Positions 17,023-25,220 of a stretch of 64,000 bases of DNA are shown one piece after another (position 1 is the stretch's first letter; every line of letters begins with the position of its first letter). The position numbers and the translations under genes are program-made. The notes under the pieces are model-generated. The model saw only the letters and a list, made by a program, of their open reading frames with translations. It was not told the DNA's origin and ran no database searches. Origin of the DNA: Natronorubrum halalkaliphilum (GTDB taxonomy: Archaea; Halobacteriota; Halobacteria; Halobacteriales; Natrialbaceae); NCBI RefSeq assembly GCF_009834785.1, contig NZ_WUYX01000070.1:21622-85621 (forward strand), written 5' to 3'.

Positions 17023-18084
17023 CTACAGTTGCGTCGGAACCGCTGGCGTCGTCCGCTCGGCGGCTTCGATCTGCTCTCGAGCGTACGCGTCGGCCGCCTC
17101 GAGCACCGTCGTCTCCCGTTCCTCGGCGAGTTCGATCATCTCGAGCAGTCGGTCGCCGATCGCTGCCGCCTCCTCGTAGGCCTCTTCTCGGGTCCCGCCG
17201 AGATACTCCTTGGCGACCGTGATCAGGCCGCCGCCGTTGATCACGTAGTCCGGAGCGTACAGGATACCCCGATCCCGGAGCGCGGTCGCGTGTCGACGTT
17301 CGGCGAGAATGTTGTTCGCGCCGCCCGCGACGATGTCGCAATCGAGTTGCGGAATCGTCTCGTCGTTGATCACGCCGCCGACGGCACAGGGTGCGAAGAT
17401 GTCACACGACTGGTCGAAGACGGCGTCCGACGGGATCGTTTCGACGTCGTGCTCCCGTGCGAACGCGTCGACGGCGTTTTCGTCGATATCCGTAACCGTT
17501 ACCGAAGCGCCGTCGGCGAGCAGTTCCTCGGCCAGCGAGCGGCCGACCTTGCCAAGCCCCTGGATCAAGACCTCGCGACCGCTCGTCGATTCCGTCCCGT
17601 AAACCGACTCGGTACAGGCCCGAACGCCGTGATAAACGCCGTGAGCCGTGATCGGCGATGGATCACCCAGCCCGTTGCTCGTGCCGACTACGTGGTCGGT
17701 TTCGCGGGCGATAACGTCCATATCCGCGACGCCGGAGTTGACGTCGACCGAGGTGATATACCGGCCGCCCAGACAATCGACAGCGCGCCCGTAGGCCTCG
17801 AACAACGCCTCGCTTTTGAGGTCGTCGGGATTGCCGAGGATTACCGCTTTCCCGCCGCCAAGCGGGAGGTCAGCCGCGGCCGCCTTGTACGTCATCGCCT
17901 GGGAAAGCCGCAACACGTCCTCGAGGGCGTGTTGTTCGGTTTCGTAATCGAGCATTCGCGTCCCGCCGAGACTCGGTCCGAGCGTCGTGTCGTGGATCGC
18001 AACGATCGCTTGCAGTCCGGTTTCAGGATCGGTGAAGTGAGATACCTGTTCGTGATCCCGATCGCCGATAGAGTCGAATACCAT
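17023..18084 (-). CDS. Leu/Phe/Val (Glu-family) amino-acid dehydrogenase
   Basis: NAD(P)-dependent oxidative deamination of an amino acid is expected. The 353-residue length and motifs fit the leucine/phenylalanine/valine dehydrogenase branch rather than the longer hexameric glutamate dehydrogenases. GGTRMLDY is followed by catalytic Lys67 (AMTYKAAAADLP) and Lys79 (LGGGKAVI), then the Rossmann motif LIQGLGKVGRSLAEELL. CAVGGVINDETI and YVINGGGLITV complete the signature. The side-chain preference cannot be fixed from sequence. The start at 18084 lies 84 bases from the divergent VOC gene, with AT-rich promoter sequence between. Confidence 0.88.
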   Translation of the reverse strand: MVFDSIGDRDHEQVSHFTDPETGLQAIVAIHDTTLGPSLGGTRMLDYETEQHALEDVLRLSQAMTYKAAAADLPLGGGKAVILGNPDDLKSEALFEAYGRAVDCLGGRYITSVDVNSGVADMDVIARETDHVVGTSNGLGDPSPITAHGVYHGVRACTESVYGTESTSGREVLIQGLGKVGRSLAEELLADGASVTVTDIDENAVDAFAREHDVETIPSDAVFDQSCDIFAPCAVGGVINDETIPQLDCDIVAGGANNILAERRHATALRDRGILYAPDYVINGGGLITVAKEYLGGTREEAYEEAAAIGDRLLEMIELAEERETTVLEAADAYAREQIEAAERTTPAVPTQL

Positions 18085-18138
18085 GCCATATAATATTTTT
18101 GTTTACCGTAAAAATCCCACCGACTTGGCTCCGGGAGC

Positions 18139-18147
18139 GTTTTTATC
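18139..18147 (+). promoter_or_regulatory. TATA box of the VOC protein gene
   Basis: GTTTTTATC lies 22-30 bases before the ATG at 18169, the usual leaderless spacing. An AT-rich run at 18088-18115 would serve the divergent dehydrogenase gene. Confidence 0.5.
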
Positions 18148-18168
18148 AGCGGGCAACAAGGAGCCGGT

Positions 18169-18498
18169 ATGGACGGCATCGTCTTCTTCCGGACCGAACG
18201 CCACGACGACGTGATCGACTTCTATCAGGAGTTCGGCGCCGACGTTTGGCTCGAGCAGCCCGACTGTACCATCCTCGAGGCCGGATCGTTCCGATTCGGG
18301 TTCTGTGACCGAAACGACGCGGACACCGAGGGCATCGTCACGTTCGTCTTCGAAGACCGCGCGGGGGTCGACGACGCCTACGAGCAGATGGGCAACCGAG
18401 CCGAGGGCGAACCACACGCCAACGACACGTACGACATCTACCAGTTCTTCGCCTCGGATCCCGAGGGGCGCACCGTCGAGTTCCAGACGTTCGAGTGA
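18169..18498 (+). CDS. VOC/glyoxalase-fold protein
   Basis: This encodes 109 residues of a single vicinal-oxygen-chelate domain: MDGIVFFRTERHDDVIDFYQEFGADVWLE at the start shows the beta-alpha-beta pattern, and DPEGRTVEFQTFE closes it. Such proteins dimerise to form a metal site and act as lyases, dioxygenases or resistance proteins. Possible metal ligands here are the final Glu of TVEFQ and the early His of ERHDD. It is divergently arranged with the amino-acid dehydrogenase. The substrate is unknown. Confidence 0.8.
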   Translation: MDGIVFFRTERHDDVIDFYQEFGADVWLEQPDCTILEAGSFRFGFCDRNDADTEGIVTFVFEDRAGVDDAYEQMGNRAEGEPHANDTYDIYQFFASDPEGRTVEFQTFE

Positions 18499-18582
18499 CC
18501 GTCCCGAAGCCCCCTCGAGACGACCGCGACGCGGCGGGAGGGAAGCGCGGTCGTTAAGCCGCCGGCCGTGTAATCCGGAGCC

Positions 18583-18954
18583 ATGAGTCTCGAGACCATG
18601 CAGCCGAATCCCACCTGGGACGAAGCGTCCTATCAGGATGCGGTCGACACGCTCGAATCGCACAACGACGAACTGGTGTACAAGGTGTGGGGCGGCGACT
18701 GGTGTAAGGACTGCCGGAAACTGCTCCCGGATCTGGGGGCCGCACTCGAGGCGGCGGGCGTTTCCGAAGAGCGCCTCGAGGAGTACGCCCTCGACCAGGA
18801 CAAGCAGGGCCCCGGAGTCGACGAGTACGGTATCGAGTACATCCCGACCGTCGTGGTAGAAACCGACGACGGCGAGGAAGTTACTCGGTTCGTCGAGTCC
18901 GAGGACCTGCCGCCGGCAATCTGGTTGGCCCAGCGGTTCGACGCGGAACTGTAA
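18583..18954 (+). CDS. Thioredoxin-fold protein with WCKDC motif
   Basis: This 123-residue cytoplasmic protein has a thioredoxin-type active site GGDWCKDC (Cys41 and Cys44) followed by a helix and the cis-Pro strand EYIPTVVVE. WCKDC differs from the classical WCGPC, which suggests a specialised redox partner. There is no signal peptide. It lies 84 bases after the VOC gene on the same strand. Confidence 0.85.
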   Translation: MSLETMQPNPTWDEASYQDAVDTLESHNDELVYKVWGGDWCKDCRKLLPDLGAALEAAGVSEERLEEYALDQDKQGPGVDEYGIEYIPTVVVETDDGEEVTRFVESEDLPPAIWLAQRFDAEL

Positions 18955-19119
18955 CCGGATTCGGGCTACGAGAGCCGACACTTGAGCCGTTCTCTGGAAC
19001 CCGGGCGGATGGAGGACAGTGACAGTTCATCGACGACCGACCGGACCGGTCACTCGAACGACGCAGCGAGGTCACCCGTAGCTGAACTCCGGACGTGTCG
19101 GTCATGGCGCTGTCTCGTG

Positions 19120-19932
19120 CTACCCACCGTCGGCGTCCATCCGCTGTAGGAGTTCGTTCGTGCCGTCCAGACCGACGTTCATGAGCGCGTCGACGACCGA
19201 GAGCTCCGGAATGAAGCCGTCGAAGCGCTGCTCGTAATCCGGATAGTCGAACGACTGGTACGTGAGGGCGACCTCATTCGCCTCGAAGCGCGACTGATCA
19301 AGGTACGACCGTGCACCGGTTCCGGAGAAGTACCGACCGGCGTCGAGTTCCGAACAGATGTCGACGATTCGGTCGGCCTTCGTCGCGTCGATCCCGAGCG
19401 AGGACGAGCGGACGAATCGACACTCGAGGTCGAGACGGTTGGCGATCTCGCGGACCAGGTGGACGTTCAGTTCGCACAGCGAGTCCCGCGTGCGCGCGTA
19501 CGTCTCCTCGAAGAGATCGGCGACCGTGTCGAAGCGAGCAGCGTTGCCGTAGTTCTGCTGGAGGCTCTTTCTGTGGGTCTCGCACCAGTCCTCATCCGCG
19601 ATCGTCACGTCGGCGATCGGGCCGCTCGATCCTCCCCGGACGGGGACCGTGAGCCACGTCCAGCCGTCGGGCGTCTTGATCCGGTTGCGGTTGATCCACG
19701 AGCCGGAGGTATACTCGACGTCGTCGAGGAAAACGAAGACGTCGCTCGCTCGGATCTTGTGGAAGTAGCCGAGCCATGGAAGATAGTTTGGCTGGTGGGC
19801 GGCGACGGTGACGTCGGACCGGCAATCGAGCGCTACGGACTCTGACTGCGACCTTGATCGGCTCACGTCAGTCCACCCCGCATCGCGCGCCAACTCGTTT
19901 GATTCGGGACGGCTCCGAACCAACCTCCCCAC
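19120..19932 (-). CDS. WbqC family protein
   Basis: This 270-residue protein carries the WbqC signature from residue 42 on: AAHQPNYLPWLGYFHKI, VFLDDVEYTSGSWINRNRIK and WLTVPVR, ending with the typical FIPELSVVDALMNVG. WbqC proteins occur in polysaccharide and lipopolysaccharide biosynthesis loci and are thought to modify sugars or amino sugars, but no activity is proven for this one. The family core begins at about residue 40; the 40 residues before it may be spurious. The only other start seen in frame is a GTG at 19866. No glycosyltransferase is adjacent. Confidence 0.8.
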   Translation of the reverse strand: MGRLVRSRPESNELARDAGWTDVSRSRSQSESVALDCRSDVTVAAHQPNYLPWLGYFHKIRASDVFVFLDDVEYTSGSWINRNRIKTPDGWTWLTVPVRGGSSGPIADVTIADEDWCETHRKSLQQNYGNAARFDTVADLFEETYARTRDSLCELNVHLVREIANRLDLECRFVRSSSLGIDATKADRIVDICSELDAGRYFSGTGARSYLDQSRFEANEVALTYQSFDYPDYEQRFDGFIPELSVVDALMNVGLDGTNELLQRMDADGG

Positions 19933-20179
19933 CCGCCGTTACTATTGCTATCGGAAACATGCTACCGGAAAAACATCTTGTGAGTATATCGTTAATGAGC
20001 GGTGAACAGTCAGGTAATCGGATCATTATGCGACAGGAAACTGTTTGTCAGTTTTTCACTTCAGCGCTAACTCGCCCCCGTCAAACGGGGCAAACCGATC
20101 ACGGCGTCGCGAGAACCACCGCGTCGTGACACGTCGATGGTCCGCTGGCGAGGTGCAATGACCGCGACGGCGGGAAGCG

Positions 20180-22378
20180 CTAGAACGGACTGTCCTCGTC
20201 GTCGAGAACCGTCCCGGTCGACCCCTCCACCGTCGCGTCGACATCTGCGTCCGCAGTCTCAGTCAGCCACTCGAGTGCCTCCTCCACGTCGTGGACCGGC
20301 GGCGAACACGTCCGGTTCCGGCAGACGTACAGCGTGGATTCGCCGTCGCGGGCCTCGCGTCCGGCCCAGATCGGCGGCGCGTCTTCGAGGCCTAACTGCT
20401 CGAGCCACGTCTCGAGTCCGGCTTCCGTCGGCGGTCGGCGCGCGAACAGTCGGTCCGGGAGGAACCGATCGGCGAAGCGGTCGCGCCACTCCTCGGGGAG
20501 CGCCTCGGCGGCGACGGTAATCTCGAGTGCGCCTGACTCGAGTCGGTCGGCGGCGAGACAGAGCGACGCGTGCTCGAGCGCGTTCGTCTCGATCTTGTTC
20601 GCGTGCGTCTCGAGGACGGTCGAGGCGATCGCGTCGAACGCATCGTCATCGTCGGCGAACTCGTCGAGCGCGAGCAGCGTCTCGACCGCGACGCCGGTCG
20701 CCGAGGGCGTCGACTGGTCGTTCAGTTCCTGGGGACGCGTGACCAGCGACTCGCCGCTCTCGGGCGTGAAGTACAGGGTTCCCCGGTCGGCGTCCCAGAA
20801 CTCTGCCTCGATGATCCGTGCGAGTTCGAGCGCGAACTCGAGGTGATCGACCTCGCCCGTGGCCTCGTAGCAACCCAGGGCACCCCGGGCGAGGAATGCG
20901 TAGTCCTCGAGGTAGCCGTCGACTTTGACGTCGCCATCCTTGTACCGGCGCGAGAGCCGCTGATCGTCTCCGTTCCAGAGCCGATCCCGAACGAACTCGA
21001 GCGCGTCGACGGCCATGGTAGCGTACTCGTCTTCGCCCAGCACCAGCGCCGCCTCCGCGCAGGTCGCGATCATCAGCCCGTTCCAACTCGCCAGCACCTT
21101 TTCGTCGCGGTTGGGACGCGGCCGCTGCTCGCGGACCTCGAACAGCCGTTCGCGTGCGGTCTCGAGTCGCGTTTCGACCTCGCGCTCCTCGAGGCCGTAC
21201 GCCTCGGCGAGGGCCGGGACGGACTGGACACGATTCGGCTGGTTCGTTCCCTCGAAGTTACCCGACTCGGTGATGTCGTGGCGTTCACAGAAGAGCTCCG
21301 CGGTGGTCTCGTCCGCGAGCACCTCGGTCACTTCGTCGGGGGTCCAGACGTAGAAAACGCCCTCCTCGCGTTCGCCCGTCGGTGTCTCGCTCTGGGCGTC
21401 GAGCGTGCTGAAGAAGCCGCCCTCCTCGTGGGTGAGCTCTCGGGCGACGAACGCGAGCGTCTCCTCGGCAACCTCGGCGTAGCGCTCGGCACCCGTCAGC
21501 TGATAGCCGGCGAGGAACGCCCGCGGAATTTCGGCGTTGTCGTACAGCATCTTCTCGAAGTGAGGCACGGCCCAGTCCCGATCGACGCAGTAACGGTGGA
21601 AGCCGCCGCCCACGTGGTCGTAGAGCCCGCCCGCCGCCATCGCGTCGAGGGACTCCTCGAGCACCTCGAGATACTCGCCGCGGCCCGTTCGGTCGTACGC
21701 GCGGGCGAGCACGCGAAGACGAGACATCTGCGGGAACTTCGGCCCGCTCGAGCCGAAGCCGCCGTACTGCCGGTCGGCGCTTCGGACCGCCGCGTCGGCG
21801 GCGGTCTCGATGACCTCGCTCGAGGGCGGCTCCGGCGCGGCCACGGAGTCGGGCGTCTCCTCGAGGCGGTCTTTCGCCGCGTCGGTCCACTGCTCGGCGC
21901 GGTTCTCGACCGCTTCGCGATCGGTCTCCCAGGACTCGACGAGGTTGTCCAGCACGTCGAGGAAGCCGGGCTGGCCGCGTTTGGGCTCTTTCGGGAAGTA
22001 GGTCCCGACGTAGAACGGCTTGCCCTCGGGGGTGAGCCACGCCGAGAGCGGCCAGCCGCCCCGGCCGGAGACCAGCTGGGCGACAGTCATGTAAATGCTG
22101 TCGACGTCCGGGCGCTCCTCGCGGTCGACCTTGATCGGGACGAACTGCTCGTTGAGCACCGCGGCGACCTCCTCGTCGGCGAAGCTCTCGTCTTCCATGA
22201 CGTGACACCAGTGACACGCCGAGTAGCCGATCGAGAGGAAGATCGGAACGTCGTGCTCGCGGGCGGCCTCGAGAGCCTGCTCGTCCCAGGGCTGCCAGTT
22301 GACGGGGTTGTCCGCGTGCTGGCGCAGGTAGGGGCTTTCCTCCTCGTCGAGGCGGTTTCGGTCCGTCGGAGTAGTCAT
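20180..22378 (-). CDS. DUF255 thioredoxin/six-hairpin protein (YyaL-like)
   Basis: This 732-residue protein has an N-terminal thioredoxin-like DUF255 domain with CHWCHVMEDESF (Cys55, Cys58). A long alpha/alpha barrel region related to sugar epimerases follows (GGLYDHVGGGFHRY, WAVPHFEKMLYDNAE, ASWNGLMI). Members include bacterial YyaL and animal SPATA20; the activity is not established. The start MTTPTDRNRLDEEESPYLRQHADNPVNW is canonical. Near the C-terminus, CRNRTCSPP adds a second Cys pair. The huge plus-strand ORF opposite is a codon-bias shadow. Confidence 0.92.
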   Translation of the reverse strand: MTTPTDRNRLDEEESPYLRQHADNPVNWQPWDEQALEAAREHDVPIFLSIGYSACHWCHVMEDESFADEEVAAVLNEQFVPIKVDREERPDVDSIYMTVAQLVSGRGGWPLSAWLTPEGKPFYVGTYFPKEPKRGQPGFLDVLDNLVESWETDREAVENRAEQWTDAAKDRLEETPDSVAAPEPPSSEVIETAADAAVRSADRQYGGFGSSGPKFPQMSRLRVLARAYDRTGRGEYLEVLEESLDAMAAGGLYDHVGGGFHRYCVDRDWAVPHFEKMLYDNAEIPRAFLAGYQLTGAERYAEVAEETLAFVARELTHEEGGFFSTLDAQSETPTGEREEGVFYVWTPDEVTEVLADETTAELFCERHDITESGNFEGTNQPNRVQSVPALAEAYGLEEREVETRLETARERLFEVREQRPRPNRDEKVLASWNGLMIATCAEAALVLGEDEYATMAVDALEFVRDRLWNGDDQRLSRRYKDGDVKVDGYLEDYAFLARGALGCYEATGEVDHLEFALELARIIEAEFWDADRGTLYFTPESGESLVTRPQELNDQSTPSATGVAVETLLALDEFADDDDAFDAIASTVLETHANKIETNALEHASLCLAADRLESGALEITVAAEALPEEWRDRFADRFLPDRLFARRPPTEAGLETWLEQLGLEDAPPIWAGREARDGESTLYVCRNRTCSPPVHDVEEALEWLTETADADVDATVEGSTGTVLDDEDSPF

Positions 22379-22417
22379 GGGCGAAAATACGGTCGGACGT
22401 TGTAAAAGCCCGGCGTA

Positions 22418-22924
22418 CTACGCGATCCCGAGCACCGAGACGCCGTACACCGAGGCCGCGACGAGCACGACCGTCCACACGAGGATGCCCGCGGTCATCC
22501 AGACGGCGACGGTGCGGCTCCGACTCCCAGCGAGCAACGCGACCAGTGCGGCGACGTGAACGCCGGCGAGTACTGGCCCGCCGAGCGCGAGTCCCGGCAG
22601 TCCGTACCGGTCCCAGAGCCGGCGCGCTCGGGCGTACCGGTCGCTGCGCCCCGACTTTTCGCCGCGGCGGCGCCGAAGCCAGTTCGCGATCTGCTGGTAG
22701 AAGAGAACGAGCGCATACACCGAGAGGACGTTGCCGGCGAACGCGACGACGCCCGCGAGAACGGGATCGAGTCCCAGCCCGATCGCGACCGGAATCACCA
22801 CGAGAATCTCGATCACAGGAATCGCCGCGAAGACGAATACCAGCAGGTACTGGAGGAAGCCGGTCGCCTCCTCGAGGGTCGAGCCGACGTCGACCAGGAG
22901 TGGAACGAACGACATGAGTAACAC
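22418..22924 (-). CDS. Small multidrug export family membrane protein
   Basis: The 168-residue protein has four or five membrane helices: FLQYLLVFVFAAIPVIEILVV, a second hydrophobic run with GNVLSVYALVLFY, an Arg-rich cytosolic loop (LRRRRGEKSGRSDRYAR) and two C-terminal helices. The pattern PxxEILVVIPVAIGLGL matches the small multidrug export protein family (PF06695 type). Transport has not been shown for most members. A second Met three codons in is an alternative start. It is 39 bases upstream of the DUF255 gene on the same strand, so it is probably co-transcribed. Confidence 0.82.
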   Translation of the reverse strand: MLLMSFVPLLVDVGSTLEEATGFLQYLLVFVFAAIPVIEILVVIPVAIGLGLDPVLAGVVAFAGNVLSVYALVLFYQQIANWLRRRRGEKSGRSDRYARARRLWDRYGLPGLALGGPVLAGVHVAALVALLAGSRSRTVAVWMTAGILVWTVVLVAASVYGVSVLGIA

Positions 22925-23056
22925 ACTGTGGAACGACGGGGCGCAGGGTTCGCCCGAAGACGATAGGTCAGTAGACGCTACTGGCGATAAATACGTGACG
23001 CTACTGGGACAAACGTCCGCTAGGCGCGTCTGTACATCGACCGGTCTTCGCTCGAG

Positions 23057-23782
23057 CTACGACTTCTCGAGTTCGAACGCGATTCGGTCGACGTCTTCGC
23101 CCTTCGACGTGTGGTCGACGATCGATACGCGTCCGATATCGCCGAGTCGCGAGACGTGCGTGCCGCCACACGGACACATGTCGAAGTCCTCGATCTCCAC
23201 GACACGAAGCGGATCGACGGAGTCAGGGATCAGGTTGAGCAGCGCCCGCCCTTCGTCGACCTCCGCTTCGACGACATCCCGCGGACGGTTCTCCTTTACA
23301 ACCGCGCGGTCGTGCTCGATCACTTCGTTGGTGCGACGCTCGATGCGTTCGAGGTCATCATCGTCGAACGATGTGGGTTCGAAGTCGATCCGCGACCGAT
23401 CGGGGTAGACCTGGTTCCCGGCCGTGCTCGCGCCGTACTCCTCGAGGACGACGCGGGAAACGACGTGTTGGGCGGTGTGCATCCGGCTCAACTGCTGTCG
23501 TCGCCCCTCGTCGATTCGGGCCTGGACCGTCGTCCCCGGTTCGGGGAGCTCCCCCTCGCGAACGTCGACATCGTGGCGGACGTCGCCGTGGTCTTTCTGG
23601 ACGTCGACCACGTCGGCGACGCCGCCCTCCCACTCGAGGGTACCCTGGTCGGCCGGTTGACCGCCGCCTTCCGGGTAAAAGTAGGTTCCGTCGAGGAACA
23701 CGCCGTCGTCGGCCGCTTCGGTGACGGTTGCGGTGAACGTCGTCACGTCGTCGGCATCGGGAAGGTATCGTAACTCGGTCAC
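23057..23782 (-). CDS. alaX: Alanyl-tRNA editing hydrolase AlaX
   Basis: AlaX hydrolyses serine or glycine mis-attached to tRNA-Ala, acting in trans. The 241-residue product shows the full zinc site: HTAQH (His102, His106) and the later CPCGGTH pair. The N-terminal GTYFYPEGGGQPADQG motif corresponds to the second domain of the AlaX-M type. The free-standing protein lacks the synthetase core of AlaRS. The start at 23782 is the only Met before the conserved region. Confidence 0.93.
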   Translation of the reverse strand: MTELRYLPDADDVTTFTATVTEAADDGVFLDGTYFYPEGGGQPADQGTLEWEGGVADVVDVQKDHGDVRHDVDVREGELPEPGTTVQARIDEGRRQQLSRMHTAQHVVSRVVLEEYGASTAGNQVYPDRSRIDFEPTSFDDDDLERIERRTNEVIEHDRAVVKENRPRDVVEAEVDEGRALLNLIPDSVDPLRVVEIEDFDMCPCGGTHVSRLGDIGRVSIVDHTSKGEDVDRIAFELEKS

Positions 23783-23941
23783 GGACTGGGGTTAGAACCG
23801 AAGCGTAAAGACGCTACTGACGACGACTCGAACGGGGTGTGTGCGTCGACAACCGGAACGAGCCGACCCCGGTCCGGAGCCGGTCGGTGAGCTCCGATTC
23901 TCGGGCGACGGGAGCCACAAGAACGGGAGGGAGAGCGAGAG

Positions 23942-24967
23942 CTACCGCGCCGGACCCGCGTCGGGTGCGAAGTCGTCGACCAGCTGCTCGAGCGTCCGAT
24001 CGATCGTCTCGATCTGCTCGGTCTGAGCGTCGACTTCGGACGCGATCGCACCGGTATCCTCGGCGATGGACTCCGCGCTGGCGACGCTCTGATCGACCAT
24101 GCTCGCGACCTCCTCCGTGCTCGAGGCCTGCTGGTCGGTCGCCGCGGCGACTTCGTCGATGCCGTCGGAGACTTCGTCGACGGTGTCGTAGATATCCTCG
24201 AGGATCTCGGCGGCGTGATCGACCGATTCGATGCCGCGTTCGATGCGCTCGTTGTTCTCGTCTAAGCTCGTGGCGGCGGCGTCGGTCTTCTCCTCGACGT
24301 CCCGAATCATCCGTTCGATCTCGCTGGCTCGCTGCTGTGAATCCTCGGCCAGCGATTTAACTTCCGAGGCGACGACGGCGAACCCGTTGCCCGACTCGTC
24401 GGCGTGGGCGGCCTCGATCGACGCGTTCAGCGCGAGCAGGTTCGTCTGATCGGCGATGTTGTTGATCACCGAGACGATCTCGTCGATCTCCTCGACACTC
24501 TCCTGGATCGCCGTGACGTCGTCGGTCACCTCGGCCGCGGCCTCGCGGATCGCCGCCATCGCGGTCCCCACATCGTCCGCCGACTCCTGGCCCGCTTCGG
24601 CCAGGTCCCGAGCGGTCTCGCCGGCCGCGGCGACCTCCTCCGAGGACGAGGCGATCTCCTCGACCGACGCCGACAGACTCGAGGTTTCGTCGGCGACGTG
24701 CATGATCGCGTCGTACTGTTCGTTCGCCTCGTCGTGGATCTCGTCGAGACGATCGCTGATTTCGACGGTCCCGTCGCCCAGTTTGGCGATGGACCGTTGC
24801 ATCTCCCTCGCGTTCTCGTCATCGTAGTCGGCGTCCGCATCGATGTCCGCGACGTCGCTCGTATCGACGTCGGTCTCCTCGCTACTGGCCACCGTTCGGT
24901 CGAGTGATCCGGACTCAAAAGCCACCGTCGGCCCCCTCGTGTAGCGAAACTCGACTCCGGGACCCAC
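23942..24967 (-). CDS. Soluble methyl-accepting chemotaxis-type transducer
   Basis: The product is up to 341 residues, nearly all helical coiled coil. The highly conserved signalling tip is present ([39 protein letters not shown]). Flanking heptads contain Glu/Gln-rich candidate methylation sites. There is no membrane helix and no recognisable sensory domain: the N-terminal 50 residues are only an acidic linker. This would be a cytoplasmic Htr that relays a partner's signal to CheA/CheW. The start is uncertain: GTG at 24967 is given, and GTG at 24925 would also fit. No che genes are nearby. Confidence 0.85.
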   Translation of the reverse strand: MGPGVEFRYTRGPTVAFESGSLDRTVASSEETDVDTSDVADIDADADYDDENAREMQRSIAKLGDGTVEISDRLDEIHDEANEQYDAIMHVADETSSLSASVEEIASSSEEVAAAGETARDLAEAGQESADDVGTAMAAIREAAAEVTDDVTAIQESVEEIDEIVSVINNIADQTNLLALNASIEAAHADESGNGFAVVASEVKSLAEDSQQRASEIERMIRDVEEKTDAAATSLDENNERIERGIESVDHAAEILEDIYDTVDEVSDGIDEVAAATDQQASSTEEVASMVDQSVASAESIAEDTGAIASEVDAQTEQIETIDRTLEQLVDDFAPDAGPAR

Positions 24968-25220
24968 AGAAACAGCCAGCCATGGTTCGGTTACGTGATG
25001 CCATCTACTTCGTACGCTCGAAAAGTAGCATATAAAACCTGCTTGCCAACTATGAAGGTGAGCGTGTCAAGCACAGACAATGCTTTCGCGATGTGGCTGA
25101 CGATCCGACGATGGGGCCCCAACGATCCGCCGGGATCGGACTCGAGACGAGAGACTGCGTCCCTCGAACGACACCGGGACGCGTTCCGTCTCGACGTCCC
25201 CCTTTAGCGCGGGGACGATC

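Noticed and set aside
20570-22405. 611-codon plus-strand open frame opposite the DUF255 gene
   Set aside because: It has no recognisable motif and is explained by codon bias of the minus-strand gene, which has the CHWCHVMEDESF signature.
25052-25207. Possible 51-codon ORF behind a TATAAAA at 25031
   Set aside because: The TATA element is only 15-21 bases before the ATG, too close for a leaderless start. It more likely relates to the transducer gene on the other strand, and the ORF has weak bias.
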